Below are positions 35,153-47,792 of a stretch of 64,000 nucleotides of DNA, piece after piece; position 1 is the first letter of the stretch; every line of letters begins with the position of its first letter. Made by a program: the position numbers and the translations under genes. The notes beneath the pieces were generated by a model. That model made no database searches. It had not been told where the DNA came from and worked only from the letters and a program-made list of their open reading frames with translations. Origin of the DNA: Pseudomonas sp. Bout1 (GTDB lineage: Bacteria > Pseudomonadota > Gammaproteobacteria > Pseudomonadales > Pseudomonadaceae); contig NZ_JAVIWK010000001.1 in assembly GCF_034314165.1 (NCBI RefSeq), positions 6,773,001 through 6,837,000 of the forward strand, read 5' to 3'.

Positions 35153-35827
35153 CTACATCCATCCATATTCCGCCATCGACAGCGGATCACCCTCCCCCAC
35201 AATGATGTGGTCCAGCACGCGCACATCCACCATCTCCAACGCCTTCTGCAGCACTTTGGTCAATTTTCGATCAGCGATGCTGGGCTCGGCGCTGCCGGAA
35301 GGATGGTTGTGGCACAGAATCACCGCCGCTGCGTTGTAGTCCAGGGCGCGTTTAACCACTTGCCGAGGGTAGACCGTGGCGTTGTCGATGGTGCCTTGAA
35401 ACAGCTTTTCGAAGCCCAGCACCCGATGTTTGGAGTCGAGAAACAGGCAGCCGAATATCTCGTGGGGCTCATGGCGCAACAGCGCCTTGAGGTAGTCGCG
35501 CACGGCCACCGGGCTTTCCAGCACCGAGTCGCTGCGCAGGCGCTCGGCCAGATGGCGCCGGGCCATTTCCAGCACCGCCTGGAGCTGGGCGAACTTCGCT
35601 GGGCCCAGGCCCAGGTGCTGGATGAACACCGCCTGCCTGGCCTCCATCAGTGCTCGCAGGCTGCCAAATTGCGCCAACAGGTGCCGCGCCAGGTCCACGG
35701 CACTTTTACCGGACACCCCGGTACGCAGGAAAATCGCCAGCAGCTCGGCGTCGGAAAGACTCGCCGCCCCCAACTCCAACAGCTTCTCCCGCGGACGCTC
35801 TGCCGCAGGCCAATCGCGAATACTCAT
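35153..35827 (-). CDS. radC: RadC (JAB/MPN domain protein)
   Basis: A 224-residue protein with an N-terminal helix-hairpin-helix part and a C-terminal JAB metallo domain; H173-N-H175-PSG is the metal motif. Despite the old DNA-repair name its biochemical role is unsettled. ATG 35827 follows GGAGGTGCC on the minus strand; a longer frame runs further but is not needed. It is divergent from coaBC. The gene is intact, although radC is the insertion site of Tn554 in other bacteria. Confidence 0.94.
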   Translation of the reverse strand: MSIRDWPAAERPREKLLELGAASLSDAELLAIFLRTGVSGKSAVDLARHLLAQFGSLRALMEARQAVFIQHLGLGPAKFAQLQAVLEMARRHLAERLRSDSVLESPVAVRDYLKALLRHEPHEIFGCLFLDSKHRVLGFEKLFQGTIDNATVYPRQVVKRALDYNAAAVILCHNHPSGSAEPSIADRKLTKVLQKALEMVDVRVLDHIIVGEGDPLSMAEYGWM

Positions 35828-35957
35828 GGCACCTCCGTGTGCATGTGCGCCGCTGTTGCATGGCGGACGCTGTGGTATCTTAGGCCATCTTTTTGCGTGC
35901 GATTTCACCTGGGGAGGGGGCATCGCAACGCCATCACTGAACTGGAAAGGCAAGCCA

Positions 35958-37166
35958 ATGCAGCGTCTGTATCGGAAACGCATCGTTCTCGGCGTCGGCG
36001 GCGGCATTGCCGCCTACAAGAGCGCAGAGCTGGTTCGCAGGCTCCTGGACCAAGGCGCCGAAGTGCGCGTGGTCATGACCCGTGGCGGCAGTGAATTCAT
36101 CACTCCACTTACCATGCAAGCCTTGTCCGGCCACCCGGTTCACCTCGACCTGCTGGACCCTGCGGCCGAAGCCGCGATGGGCCACATCGAGCTGGCAAAG
36201 TGGGCCGACCTGGTGCTGATCGCTCCGGCCACCGCCGACCTGATCGCCCGCCTCGCCCAAGGCATTGCCGATGACCTGCTGACCACGCTGGTGCTGGCCA
36301 CTGACGCCACCGTCGCCATCGCCCCGGCCATGAACCAGGCCATGTGGCGCGACCCGGCCACCCAGGCCAATACCCAACTCCTGCAAAGCCGCGGCCTCAA
36401 GGTGTTCGGGCCGGCCTCCGGCAGCCAGGCCTGCGGCGACGTGGGCATGGGCCGTATGCTCGAAGCCACCGACCTCGCCCAATGCGCCGCCGACTGCTTC
36501 CAGCACCTGGCCCTGACCGGCAAGCACGTGCTGATCACCGCCGGCCCGACCCAGGAAAACATCGACCCGGTGCGCTACATCACCAACCATAGCTCAGGAA
36601 AAATGGGCTTTGCCCTGGCAGAAGCCGCGGTCGAGGCAGGCGCCCGGGTAACACTGATTACCGGCCCGGTGCATCTGCCGACCCCGGATCGCGTCACCCG
36701 AATCGACGTAGTCAGCGCCCGCGACATGCTGGCGGCCTGTGAAGCAGCGATTCCCTGCGACCTGTTTATCGCCTCGGCAGCGGTGGCGGACTACCGCCCG
36801 GAAGTGGTTGCGCCGCAAAAACTCAAGAAAGACCCTACAAGCGGCGACGGCCTGCTGCTGCAAATGGTCCGCAACCCGGACATTCTGGCCACCATCGCCA
36901 CCCGGGCAGACCGCCCGTTCAGCGTCGGCTTCGCCGCCGAAACCGAGCATTTGCTGGATTACGCCGCACGCAAATTGAAAGACAAAAACCTCGATCTGAT
37001 TGTCGCCAACGATGTCGCCAACCCGAGCATCGGCTTCAACAGCGAGGAAAATGCCATCAGCGTGATCGACCGCGAGTTGCACGCTACCGTTTTCGCCCAG
37101 ACCAGCAAGGGCAAGATTGCCCGCCAGCTGATCTCTTTTATCGCCCTACGGCTGAACCAGGTTTAA
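35958..37166 (+). CDS. coaBC: Bifunctional phosphopantothenoylcysteine synthetase/decarboxylase
   Basis: A 402-residue fusion enzyme of CoA synthesis. The N-terminal flavin-dependent decarboxylase (CoaC) has H76 in [14 protein letters not shown] at about 123-126 and C159 in [12 protein letters not shown]. The C-terminal synthetase (CoaB) begins at about residue 185 with [17 protein letters not shown]. The ATG at 35958 is taken because the frame upstream lacks family residues. dut follows after 5 bases, so they are probably one operon. Confidence 0.96.
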   Translation: MQRLYRKRIVLGVGGGIAAYKSAELVRRLLDQGAEVRVVMTRGGSEFITPLTMQALSGHPVHLDLLDPAAEAAMGHIELAKWADLVLIAPATADLIARLAQGIADDLLTTLVLATDATVAIAPAMNQAMWRDPATQANTQLLQSRGLKVFGPASGSQACGDVGMGRMLEATDLAQCAADCFQHLALTGKHVLITAGPTQENIDPVRYITNHSSGKMGFALAEAAVEAGARVTLITGPVHLPTPDRVTRIDVVSARDMLAACEAAIPCDLFIASAAVADYRPEVVAPQKLKKDPTSGDGLLLQMVRNPDILATIATRADRPFSVGFAAETEHLLDYAARKLKDKNLDLIVANDVANPSIGFNSEENAISVIDRELHATVFAQTSKGKIARQLISFIALRLNQV

Positions 37167-37171
37167 TTTCC

Positions 37172-37627
37172 ATGCACGCTTTGCAAGCCAAGATCCTCGA
37201 CCCACGCATCGGCAGCGAATTCCCGCTGCCGGCCTACGCCACACCTGGCTCCGCCGGCCTCGACCTGCGCGCCATGCTCAAGCAGGACACCGTGCTTGAG
37301 CCGGGCCAGACCCTCCTGATCCCGACCGGCCTGTCGATCTACGTGGGCGACCCTGGCCTGGCGGCGCTGATCCTGCCGCGCTCCGGCCTGGGCCACAAAC
37401 ACGGGATCGTCCTCGGCAACCTGGTGGGCCTGATCGATTCGGACTACCAGGGCGAGTTGATGGTGTCGTGCTGGAACCGTGGCCAGACCGCCTTCAACAT
37501 CGCCGTCGGCGAGCGCATCGCCCAGCTGGTGCTGGTACCAGTGGTGCAGGCGCACTTCGAATTGGTCGAAGAATTTGACGAAACCCAGCGCGGTGCAGGT
37601 GGCTTCGGGCATTCCGGCAGCCACTGA
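37172..37627 (+). CDS. dut: dUTP diphosphatase
   Basis: A 151-residue trimeric dUTPase that hydrolyses dUTP to dUMP, keeping uracil out of DNA. The five family motifs are visible, including [31 protein letters not shown] and the C-terminal [10 protein letters not shown]. It is co-transcribed with coaBC. Confidence 0.97.
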   Translation: MHALQAKILDPRIGSEFPLPAYATPGSAGLDLRAMLKQDTVLEPGQTLLIPTGLSIYVGDPGLAALILPRSGLGHKHGIVLGNLVGLIDSDYQGELMVSCWNRGQTAFNIAVGERIAQLVLVPVVQAHFELVEEFDETQRGAGGFGHSGSH

Positions 37628-37654
37628 CTAAGCTGTACTGACTTAGCGGAACAT

Positions 37655-37675
37655 GGCCGGGTGCCTCGCCCGGCC
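37655..37675 (+). terminator. GC-rich stem-loop after dut
   Basis: GGCCGGG and CCCGGCC form a perfect 7-base stem around a 7-base loop, 28 bases after the dut stop. No T-tract follows, so it may stabilise mRNA rather than terminate. Confidence 0.4.
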
Positions 37676-37707
37676 TGACGCCAACGCATGGCCTTTCAGG
37701 ATGAAGA

Positions 37708-37908
37708 ATGCGCGGAACTTATCAGCAAGATTTCCCCAGTGAAATCAAGGCATTAAGCGGGCAAAAGGGCGCAGCTTCGGCGCCGATGGCACTTTTGCAC
37801 CACGAACTCTATGCCAAAAACGCCGTCTTACCCTTCAGTTTGAGCCTGCCGGTCAGCACCCTTGAGGCCAGCCCAGCCCCTTATCGATGGAGTTCCCCCC
37901 CGCAATGA
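37708..37908 (+). CDS. Possible small leader ORF before algC
   Basis: A 66-codon frame with AGGATGAAG directly before its ATG. Its stop overlaps the algC start as ATGA, the usual form of translational coupling. The peptide has no recognisable domain, signal or membrane segment. It may be a true leader peptide, an upstream ORF tuning algC, or a chance frame. Confidence 0.35.
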   Translation: MRGTYQQDFPSEIKALSGQKGAASAPMALLHHELYAKNAVLPFSLSLPVSTLEASPAPYRWSSPPQ

Positions 37909-39302
37909 GCAACGCAGCCCGAGTCGCCCCGACATTTCCCGACAGCATCTTCCGCGCCTATGACATCCGTGGCGTGGTGCCCAAGACCCTGACCGCCGAG
38001 ACCGCTTACTGGATCGGCCGCGCCATTGGCTCCCAGAGCCTGGCCCAGGGCGAGCCCAACGTGTCCGTAGGGCGTGACGGCCGGCTGTCCGGCCCCGAGC
38101 TGGTCGAACAACTGATCCAGGGCCTGGCCGACAGCGGCTGCCATGTGAGCGACGTGGGCCTGGTGCCGACGCCTGCGCTGTACTACGCAGCCAACGTACT
38201 GGCCGGCAAGTCGGGCGTGATGCTCACCGGCAGCCATAACCCGTCGGACTACAACGGCTTCAAGATTGTGATTGCCGGCGATACCCTGGCCAACGAACAG
38301 ATCCAGGCCCTGCACACCCGCCTGAAAACCAACGATCTGACCAGCGGAACCGGCAGCATCACCAAGGTCGAGATCCTCGATCGCTACTCGGACGAAATCA
38401 CCCGCGACGTCAAACTCGCCCGTCGCCTGAAAGTGGTAGTGGATTGTGGCAACGGCGCGGCCGGCGTGATTGCCCCGCAACTGATCGAAGCGCTGAACTG
38501 CGAAGTGATCCCGCTGTTTTGCGAGGTCGACGGTAACTTCCCCAACCACCACCCGGACCCGGGCAAGCCTGAAAACCTGGTGGACCTGATCGCCAAGGTC
38601 AAGGAAACCGGTGCCGACCTGGGCTTGGCGTTCGATGGCGACGGCGACCGCGTCGGCGTGGTGACCAACACCGGCAATATCGTGTTCCCCGACCGCCTGC
38701 TGATGCTGTTTGCCCGTGACGTAGTGGCACGCAACCCGGGCGCCGAGATCATCTTCGACGTGAAATGCACCCGTCGCCTGACCCCGCTGATCAAGGAATA
38801 CGGCGGTCGTCCGCTAATGTGGAAGACCGGTCACTCGTTGATCAAAAAGAAAATGAAGGAAACCGGCGCCCTGTTGGCTGGCGAAATGAGCGGCCACGTG
38901 TTCTTCAAGGAACGCTGGTTCGGCTTTGACGACGGCATTTACAGCGCCGCCCGTTTGCTGGAGATCCTCAGCAAGGAAAAATCCACCGCGGAAGACCTGT
39001 TTGAGACCTTCCCGAATGATATTTCTACGCCAGAGATCAATATCCATGTGACCGAAGAGAGCAAATTCAGCATCATTGACGCACTGCACGATGCGCAATG
39101 GGGCGAAGGCGCCAACCTGACCACCATTGACGGCGTGCGGGTCGATTACGCCAAAGGCTGGGGCCTGGTTCGCGCATCCAACACCACACCGGTGCTGGTG
39201 CTGCGTTTCGAGGCGGATTCCGAGGCAGAGCTGCAGCGTATCAAGGACGTGTTCCACGCCCAGTTGAAACGTGTTGCCCCCGATCTCCAATTACCGTTCT
39301 GA
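37905..39302 (+). CDS. algC: Phosphomannomutase/phosphoglucomutase AlgC
   Basis: A 465-residue alpha-phosphohexomutase. The phosphoserine is S110 in TGSHNPSDYNG, the metal loop is DGDGDRVG near 245, GEMSGHVFF is the sugar-binding loop and RASNTTPVLVLR the phosphate-binding loop. It interconverts 1- and 6-phosphates of mannose and glucose for alginate, LPS and rhamnolipid precursors. ATG 37905 gives the family's standard start; ATG 37887 is possible. argB follows 21 bases later. Confidence 0.96.
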   Translation: MSNAARVAPTFPDSIFRAYDIRGVVPKTLTAETAYWIGRAIGSQSLAQGEPNVSVGRDGRLSGPELVEQLIQGLADSGCHVSDVGLVPTPALYYAANVLAGKSGVMLTGSHNPSDYNGFKIVIAGDTLANEQIQALHTRLKTNDLTSGTGSITKVEILDRYSDEITRDVKLARRLKVVVDCGNGAAGVIAPQLIEALNCEVIPLFCEVDGNFPNHHPDPGKPENLVDLIAKVKETGADLGLAFDGDGDRVGVVTNTGNIVFPDRLLMLFARDVVARNPGAEIIFDVKCTRRLTPLIKEYGGRPLMWKTGHSLIKKKMKETGALLAGEMSGHVFFKERWFGFDDGIYSAARLLEILSKEKSTAEDLFETFPNDISTPEINIHVTEESKFSIIDALHDAQWGEGANLTTIDGVRVDYAKGWGLVRASNTTPVLVLRFEADSEAELQRIKDVFHAQLKRVAPDLQLPF

Positions 39303-39323
39303 TTTTTTGTACCGGAGCCCTGA

Positions 39324-40229
<906 letters not shown>

Positions 40230-40242
40230 CGCGCAGAAAACA

Positions 40243-40279
40243 AAAAAGCCCCGTTCAATTGGATTGAACGGGGCTTTTT
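40243..40279. terminator. Rho-independent terminator after argB
   Basis: A-tract, stem GCCCCGTTCAATTGGATTGA plus ACGGGGC, T-tract; usable on both strands, shared with convergent pyrE. Confidence 0.93.
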
Positions 40280-40300
40280 CGATTTACGCGGTTTAAAAAT

Positions 40301-40326
40301 GTGGGAGCAGGCTTGCTCGCTCCCAC
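40301..40326. repeat. Single REP hairpin
   Basis: GTGGGAGCAGGCTTGCTCGC followed by TCCCAC: one compact REP hairpin between the argB terminator and the end of pyrE. Confidence 0.75.
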
Positions 40327-40335
40327 ATGGACCCT

Positions 40336-40980
40336 CTAAACGCCGAACTGCTCGCGATAAGCCTTGACCGCCGGCAAATGCTGCTTGAGCTGCGGGTCGT
40401 CTTCCAGGAACTGCAACACCTGGTTCAGCGACACGATGCTGACCACCGGAATCGCGAAGTCACGCTCCACTTCCTGGATCGCCGACAATTCACCGTTGCC
40501 GCGCTCCTGGCGGTTCAGCGCGATCAACACGCCGGCAGCCTTGGCGCCGTCCTGGGAAGCGATGATCTGCATCACTTCACGAATCGCCGTACCGGCAGTG
40601 ATCACGTCGTCGATGATCAGCACGTCGCCCTTGAGCGGCGCGCCCACCAGGCTACCGCCTTCGCCGTGAGCCTTGGCTTCCTTGCGGTTGAAGCACCACG
40701 GCAAATCAAGCCCGTGATGTTCAGCCAACGCCACGGCGGTCGCGGCTGCCAGGGGAATGCCCTTGTAGGCCGGGCCGAACAGCACGTCGAAGGAAATACC
40801 GCTTTCAACGATCGCGGCCGCGTAGAAACGGCCCAACTGCGCCAGGGCAGAACCCGAGTTGAAAAGGCCGGCATTGAAGAAGTAAGGGCTGGTGCGCCCG
40901 GACTTCAAAGTGAACTCACCGAAGCGCAATACGCCGCGATCGATGGCAAAACGAATAAAATCGCGTTGATACGCCTGCAT
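40336..40980 (-). CDS. pyrE: Orotate phosphoribosyltransferase
   Basis: A 214-residue PRTase that makes OMP from orotate in pyrimidine synthesis. [15 protein letters not shown] and the PRPP loop [16 protein letters not shown] are diagnostic. ATG 40980 follows TGAGGCTTTTTTC on the minus strand. It is divergent from crc with only 82 bases between, the usual pseudomonad arrangement. Confidence 0.96.
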   Translation of the reverse strand: MQAYQRDFIRFAIDRGVLRFGEFTLKSGRTSPYFFNAGLFNSGSALAQLGRFYAAAIVESGISFDVLFGPAYKGIPLAAATAVALAEHHGLDLPWCFNRKEAKAHGEGGSLVGAPLKGDVLIIDDVITAGTAIREVMQIIASQDGAKAAGVLIALNRQERGNGELSAIQEVERDFAIPVVSIVSLNQVLQFLEDDPQLKQHLPAVKAYREQFGV

Positions 40981-41062
40981 GAAAAAAGCCTCAGATACCA
41001 CGGATTTAGCTAATTAGGTAGACGGCGTGTATCATACACGCACGCGATTTTTGGGGCCATTT

Positions 41063-41842
41063 ATGCGGATCATCAGTGTGAACGTCAATGGTATTCAGGC
41101 TGCAGTCGAGCGTGGTTTGCTCAGTTGGCTGCAAGCCCAGAATGCCGACGTCATCTGCCTGCAGGACACCCGCGCCTCCGCCTTTGAACTGGACGACCCA
41201 GCCTTCCAACTGGATGGCTACTTCCTTTATGCCTGTGATGCCGAAGTTCCCGCCCAAGGTGGCGTGGCTTTGTATTCGCGGTTGCAACCCAAGGCGGTCA
41301 TCAGCGGCCTCGGCTTCGAGACAGCCGACCGCTACGGGCGCTACCTGCAAGCCGATTTCGATAAGGTCAGCATCGCGACCTTGCTGCTTCCATCAGGGCA
41401 AAATGGCGATGAAGACTTGAACCAGAAGTTCAAGCTAATGGACGACTTCGCCCGTTATCTGGATAAACAGCGGCGCAAACGTCGCGAGTACATTTACTGT
41501 GGCTCGCTGTATGTGGCGCAACAGAAGCTGGATATCAAGAACTGGCGCGACAGCCAGCAATCCCCGGGCTTCCTGGCGCCGGAACGGGCCTGGATGGACG
41601 AGATTGTCGGCAACATGGGCTATGTCGATGCCCTGCGCGAAGTCAGCCGCGAAGGCGACCAGTACAGCTGGTGGCCGGATAACGAACAGGCCGAGATGCT
41701 CAACCTCGGCTGGCGTTTTGACTACCAGTTGCTGACGCCAGGCCTGCGCCGCTTCGTGCGCAGCGCACGTTTGCCACGCCAGCCGCGCTTCTCGCAGCAC
41801 GCGCCGCTGATCGTGGACTACGACTGGACATTGACCATCTAA
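41063..41842 (+). CDS. crc: Catabolite repression control protein Crc
   Basis: A 259-residue protein with an exonuclease III-like fold (MRIISVNVNGIQAAV; VICLQDTRA) but with altered catalytic residues, as in Crc. It acts with Hfq and A-rich mRNA sites to repress catabolic genes when preferred carbon sources are present. Length equals that of P. aeruginosa Crc. A terminator follows. Confidence 0.96.
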   Translation: MRIISVNVNGIQAAVERGLLSWLQAQNADVICLQDTRASAFELDDPAFQLDGYFLYACDAEVPAQGGVALYSRLQPKAVISGLGFETADRYGRYLQADFDKVSIATLLLPSGQNGDEDLNQKFKLMDDFARYLDKQRRKRREYIYCGSLYVAQQKLDIKNWRDSQQSPGFLAPERAWMDEIVGNMGYVDALREVSREGDQYSWWPDNEQAEMLNLGWRFDYQLLTPGLRRFVRSARLPRQPRFSQHAPLIVDYDWTLTI

Positions 41843-41858
41843 GGTCTTTTTCCAGGCA

Positions 41859-41890
41859 CAAAAAAACCGACATCGCTGTCGGTTTTTTTG
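41859..41890. terminator. Terminator after crc
   Basis: A-tract, stem ACCGACATCGCTGTCGGT, T-tract; shared with the convergent DUF4870 gene. Confidence 0.92.
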
Positions 41891-41900
41891 TGGGCGGTGG

Positions 41901-42269
41901 TTATTTGATCAACCGCAAGGTGAACGGATAACGATACGCCACGCCCTTGTTGGCCTTGATGCCCGCAATGATCGTCATCACCACCGCGCCGATCACCAGC
42001 ACGGTCATCAACACGAAGCCGATCACGATAAAGCCCAGCAGGAAGCAGACCGCCCAGGCAATGCCCACGGTGATCTGGAAGTTCAGCGCCTCCTTGCCCT
42101 GGTCATCAATGAACGGGTCCGTGTCCTTCTTCACCTGCCAGAGGATCAAAGGCCCCAGCAGGCTGCCGAACGGGAACATCAAGCCGAAAAACGCCGCGAA
42201 GTGACAGAGCATCGCCCACTGGCGAACTTCCTTGGACGGTGTCGGCAGTGGAAGGTGACTGTCACTCAT
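41901..42269 (-). CDS. DUF4870 membrane protein
   Basis: A 122-residue Tic20-like DUF4870 protein with three or four hydrophobic segments (about 18-42, 70-95, 88-110). WAMLCHFAAFFGLMFPFGS and PFIDDQGKEALNFQ are family hallmarks. Function unknown. It follows rph in the same direction, 22 bases after its stop, so is probably co-transcribed. Confidence 0.86.
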   Translation of the reverse strand: MSDSHLPLPTPSKEVRQWAMLCHFAAFFGLMFPFGSLLGPLILWQVKKDTDPFIDDQGKEALNFQITVGIAWAVCFLLGFIVIGFVLMTVLVIGAVVMTIIAGIKANKGVAYRYPFTLRLIK

Positions 42270-42291
42270 GGCGTAGCTCCTTGGGTTTGAT

Positions 42292-43014
42292 TCAATCCGC
42301 CAATGCGGCGTTCTGCAGTTCGAAGATCTCGGTCATGCCTTTTTGGGCCAGGGCCAGCATGGCGTTCAGATCGGCCGGCTGGAATGGCGCGCCTTCGGCA
42401 GTGCCCTGCACTTCGATGAAACCACCGGTGCTGGTCATCACTACGTTCAGGTCGGTCTCGGCAGCCGAATCTTCAAGATAGTCCAGATCCAGCACAGGCT
42501 CACCCTGATACATGCCAACCGACACAGCAGCGATCATCTGCTTGAGCGGATCGCCGCCTTTGAGGCCGCCACGCTTCTTGATGACTTTGAGCGCATCGAC
42601 CAGCGCAACCATGGCGCCGGTGATGGACGCAGTGCGGGTGCCGCCGTCGGCCTGGATCACGTCGCAGTCGACGTACAGGGTCACGTCGCCCAGCTTGGAC
42701 ATGTCCAGCGCGGCGCGCAGAGAGCGGCCGATCAGGCGCTGGATTTCCAGGGTGCGGCCGCCCTGCTTGCCACGGCTTGCTTCACGCTGGTTACGCTCGC
42801 CGGTGGCACGCGGCAGCATGCCGTATTCGGCGGTCAACCAACCCTGGCCCTGGCCCTTGAGGAAACGCGGCACGCCGTTTTCGACGCTGACGGTGCAGAT
42901 AACCTTGGTATCGCCAAACTCGACCAGTACAGATCCCTCGGCGTGTTTGGTGTAGTTGCGGGTGATGCGGATCGAGCGGAGCTGATCGGCAGCGCGACCA
43001 CTTGGACGTTTCAT
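42292..43014 (-). CDS. rph: Ribonuclease PH
   Basis: A 240-residue phosphorolytic 3'-5' exoribonuclease that trims tRNA 3' ends. [19 protein letters not shown] at the start and [20 protein letters not shown] are typical. It is full length, unlike the frameshifted gene of E. coli K-12. Divergent from yicC. Confidence 0.96.
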   Translation of the reverse strand: MKRPSGRAADQLRSIRITRNYTKHAEGSVLVEFGDTKVICTVSVENGVPRFLKGQGQGWLTAEYGMLPRATGERNQREASRGKQGGRTLEIQRLIGRSLRAALDMSKLGDVTLYVDCDVIQADGGTRTASITGAMVALVDALKVIKKRGGLKGGDPLKQMIAAVSVGMYQGEPVLDLDYLEDSAAETDLNVVMTSTGGFIEVQGTAEGAPFQPADLNAMLALAQKGMTEIFELQNAALAD

Positions 43015-43231
43015 AGGGGATACCTGTACTGAGGACGAAAAACTGCCGAGCATTATAGAGCCGCCAGCCCTTATCGGCACGGCTAAAAAACCCTGTTACA
43101 AACCCGGGCACCGAAGCCACTGTTTGGGGCCACCCGTTCCGTTGAGCTACAATCCTGCGCCTTCGCAGCCTGTCGGCTCCAATCTACCCATCAGCCCGCC
43201 CGTTTGCGGGACTGCAACGCGAGGTACCTCC

Positions 43232-44727
<1,496 letters not shown>

Positions 44728-44795
44728 TTGGCTCTTCCCAAAACCGCTGCAAGGGCTTTACATTGGCACTTGTAGCGCGTTTGCGATGGCCTGCG

Positions 44796-44831
44796 AAAAA
44801 TCAGCGCTTCCCTAAACGCTGGTGATTTTTT
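44796..44831 (+). terminator. Probable terminator after gmk
   Basis: CAGCG pairs with CGCTG within A-rich and T-rich flanks (AAAAAT and ATTTTTT) with a small bulge; it lies 68 bases after the gmk stop. Confidence 0.5.
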
Positions 44832-44894
44832 AAACTGTTCAGTCCGCTCGCCCAACCGGGCAGCGCGCATATTGCATTCGCTCCGAGGAATACC

Positions 44895-45158
44895 ATGGCC
44901 CGCGTAACCGTTGAAGACTGCCTAGAACACGTGGATAACCGCTTTGAGCTGGTCATGCTCTCTACCAAGCGTGCCCGTCAACTGGCCACTGGCGGCAAAG
45001 AGCCCCTGGTCCAGTGGGAAAACGACAAGCCTACCGTTGTAGCCCTGCGTGAAATCGCTGAAGGCCTGATGAGCTACGAGTTCATCGCAAACGCCGAAAT
45101 CGTTGAAGACGAACCGCTGTTTGCAGCGTTCGAGGACGAGTCCAACGAGGCCGTCTAA
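44895..45158 (+). CDS. rpoZ: RNA polymerase omega subunit
   Basis: An 87-residue protein, [19 protein letters not shown] with [20 protein letters not shown]. It supports polymerase assembly and the ppGpp-binding site 1, consistent with its position just before spoT. Confidence 0.97.
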   Translation: MARVTVEDCLEHVDNRFELVMLSTKRARQLATGGKEPLVQWENDKPTVVALREIAEGLMSYEFIANAEIVEDEPLFAAFEDESNEAV

Positions 45159-45218
45159 GCCTATGCCTGGTCGACGTAGCACGGCGCGGGGTCACAGCCA
45201 ACGGCAGGAGTTAATACT

Positions 45219-47324
45219 TTGCCGAGCATAGACGCCCTCGCCGATCGCTTATCGACCTACCTCGGCCCAGACCAGGTCAACCTGGTCCGCCGAGCGTATT
45301 TCTACGCCGAACAAGCCCACGACGGCCAACGCCGGCGCAGTGGCGAGGCGTATGTCACGCATCCTCTTGCCGTGGCAAACATTCTTGCCGACATGCACAT
45401 GGACCATCAAAGCTTGATGGCCGCGATGCTGCATGACGTGATCGAAGACACCGGCATTGCCAAGGAAGCGCTCAGTGCGCAATTTGGCGAAACCGTGGCC
45501 GAACTGGTCGACGGGGTCAGCAAACTGACCCAGATGAACTTCGAGACCAAGGCCGAAGCCCAGGCGGAAAACTTCCAGAAGATGGCCATGGCCATGGCCC
45601 GGGACATCCGAGTGATCCTGGTCAAGCTGGCCGACCGGCTGCACAACATGCGCACGCTGGAAGTGCTCTCCGGCGAAAAACGCCGGCGCATCGCCAAGGA
45701 AACCCTGGAAATCTACGCGCCCATCGCCAACCGGCTGGGCATGCACGCCATTCGTATCGAGTTCGAAGACCTCGGCTTCAAAGCCATGCACCCGATGCGC
45801 TCTGCGCGCATCTACCAGGCAGTGAAACGCGCCCGGGGCAACCGCAAGGAAATCGTCAACAAGATCGAAGAGTCCCTGAGCCACTGCCTGGCGATCGATG
45901 AGATCGAGGGCGAAGTCAGCGGCCGGCAGAAACACATCTACGGCATCTACAAGAAGATGCGCGGCAAGCGTCGGGCCTTCAACGAGATCATGGACGTATA
46001 CGCGTTCCGGATCATCGTCGACAAGGTCGATACCTGCTACCGCGTGCTGGGCGCTGTACATAATTTGTACAAACCTTTGCCGGGGCGCTTCAAGGACTAC
46101 ATCGCAATTCCCAAGGCCAACGGCTATCAGTCGCTGCATACCACGCTGTTTGGCATGCACGGGGTGCCAATCGAGATCCAGATTCGCACCCGCGAAATGG
46201 AAGAGATGGCCAACAACGGCATCGCCGCCCACTGGCTGTACAAATCCAGCGGCGACGAACAGCCAAAAGGCACGCATGCCCGCGCCCGCCAGTGGGTCAA
46301 GGGCGTGCTCGAAATGCAGCAACGTGCCGGCAACTCCCTGGAATTTATCGAGAGCGTGAAGATCGACCTGTTCCCGGACGAGGTCTACGTGTTCACGCCC
46401 AAAGGCCGAATCATGGAGCTGCCCAAAGGCTCCACGGCGGTCGACTTTGCCTACGCGGTGCACACCGACGTGGGTAATAGCTGCATAGCCTGTCGGATCA
46501 ATCGCCGACTGGCCCCGCTGTCGGAGCCGCTGCAAAGTGGCTCCACGGTGGAGATCGTCAGTGCACCGGGCGCGCGCCCGAACCCGGCCTGGCTCAACTT
46601 CGTGGTCACCGGCAAGGCCCGCACCCACATCCGTCACGCCCTGAAACTGCAACGCCGTTCCGAATCCATCAGCCTGGGCGAACGCCTGCTGAACAAGGTG
46701 CTCAACGGTTTCGACAGCTCCCTGGACAAGATCCCGGCCGAGCGCGTGCAGGCGATGCTCCACGAGTACCGCCAGGAACTGATCGAAGACTTGCTGGAAG
46801 ACATCGGCCTGGGCAATCGCATGGCCTACGTGGTGGCACGCCGCCTGTTGGGCGAAGGCGAACAGTTGCCAAGCCCCGAAGGCCCGCTGGCGATTCGCGG
46901 CACCGAAGGGTTGGTACTCAGCTACGCCAAGTGCTGCACGCCGATTCCGGGCGACCCGATTGTGGGCCACCTGTCCGCCGGCAAAGGCATGGTGGTGCAC
47001 CTGGACAACTGCCGCAATATCAGTGAAATCCGCCACAACCCAGAGAAATGCATCCAGCTTTCGTGGGCCAAGGACGTCACCGGCGAATTCAACGTCGAGC
47101 TGCGGGTCGAGCTGGAACACCAGCGCGGCCTGATCGCGTTGCTGGCCAGCAGTGTCAATGCGGCCGACGGCAATATCGAGAAAATCAGCATGGACGAGCG
47201 CGATGGTCGCATCAGCGTGGTCCAACTGGTGGTCAGCGTGCACGACCGTGTGCACCTGGCCCGCGTGATCAAGAAACTGCGCGCCTTGACCGGGGTGATC
47301 CGCATCACCCGCATGCGCGCCTAG
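45219..47324 (+). CDS. spoT: Bifunctional (p)ppGpp synthetase/hydrolase SpoT
   Basis: A 701-residue RSH protein. The HD hydrolase domain spans about 20-190 (MLHDVIEDTG), the synthetase domain about 230-360 (RQKHIYGIYKKM), TGS about 385-450 (VFTPKGRIMELP), and a C-terminal ACT domain about 625-700. An intact HDxxED motif indicates active hydrolase. The start is TTG at 45219 with CAGGAG at 45205-45210. It adjusts ppGpp to nutrient stress. ridA follows closely. Confidence 0.96.
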   Translation: MPSIDALADRLSTYLGPDQVNLVRRAYFYAEQAHDGQRRRSGEAYVTHPLAVANILADMHMDHQSLMAAMLHDVIEDTGIAKEALSAQFGETVAELVDGVSKLTQMNFETKAEAQAENFQKMAMAMARDIRVILVKLADRLHNMRTLEVLSGEKRRRIAKETLEIYAPIANRLGMHAIRIEFEDLGFKAMHPMRSARIYQAVKRARGNRKEIVNKIEESLSHCLAIDEIEGEVSGRQKHIYGIYKKMRGKRRAFNEIMDVYAFRIIVDKVDTCYRVLGAVHNLYKPLPGRFKDYIAIPKANGYQSLHTTLFGMHGVPIEIQIRTREMEEMANNGIAAHWLYKSSGDEQPKGTHARARQWVKGVLEMQQRAGNSLEFIESVKIDLFPDEVYVFTPKGRIMELPKGSTAVDFAYAVHTDVGNSCIACRINRRLAPLSEPLQSGSTVEIVSAPGARPNPAWLNFVVTGKARTHIRHALKLQRRSESISLGERLLNKVLNGFDSSLDKIPAERVQAMLHEYRQELIEDLLEDIGLGNRMAYVVARRLLGEGEQLPSPEGPLAIRGTEGLVLSYAKCCTPIPGDPIVGHLSAGKGMVVHLDNCRNISEIRHNPEKCIQLSWAKDVTGEFNVELRVELEHQRGLIALLASSVNAADGNIEKISMDERDGRISVVQLVVSVHDRVHLARVIKKLRALTGVIRITRMRA

Positions 47325-47348
47325 CCCATCCATTACAAGGAGTCATTC

Positions 47349-47729
47349 ATGACCAAGACTGTTATCACCAGCGACAAGGCACCTGCAGCAATCGGTACTT
47401 ACTCCCAGGCGATCAAGGCGGGCAATACCGTCTACATGTCCGGCCAGATTCCACTGGACCCAAAGACCATGGAACTGGTTGAAGGCTTTGAAGCACAAAC
47501 CGTCCAGGTCTTCGAAAACCTGAAGTCGGTTGCCGAGGCCGCAGGCGGTTCGTTCAAGGACATCGTCAAGCTGAACATCTTCCTCACCGACCTGAGCCAC
47601 TTCGCCAAGGTCAACGAGATCATGGGCAAGTACTTCGAACAGCCATACCCAGCCCGCGCCGCCATCGGCGTTGCCGCCCTGCCAAAGGGTGCGCAGGTTG
47701 AGATGGACGCCATTCTGGTCATCGAGTAA
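47349..47729 (+). CDS. ridA: RidA (imine/enamine deaminase)
   Basis: A 126-residue canonical RidA that hydrolyses 2-aminoacrylate to pyruvate. [19 protein letters not shown] carries the conserved arginine. The spoT-ridA order is conserved in gammaproteobacteria. Distinct from the dad operon paralogue at 21542. Confidence 0.95.
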   Translation: MTKTVITSDKAPAAIGTYSQAIKAGNTVYMSGQIPLDPKTMELVEGFEAQTVQVFENLKSVAEAAGGSFKDIVKLNIFLTDLSHFAKVNEIMGKYFEQPYPARAAIGVAALPKGAQVEMDAILVIE

Positions 47730-47792
47730 AACATCCGGCGCAGCACTTCCATGGGAAGGCTGCGCCGAATTGGTTTTTGGAAGGATTTCGTA

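Noticed and set aside
33559-35226. 555-codon antisense frame opposite the peptide-binding protein
   Set aside because: Artefact of GC-rich third positions; no ribosome site or motifs.
35153-35827. radC as a second target for the Tn554-like recombinases
   Set aside because: radC is full length with its own ribosome site; the visible island junction is in comM.
45249-47333. 694-codon antisense frame opposite spoT
   Set aside because: Same codon-bias artefact; no family resemblance and fully covered by spoT.
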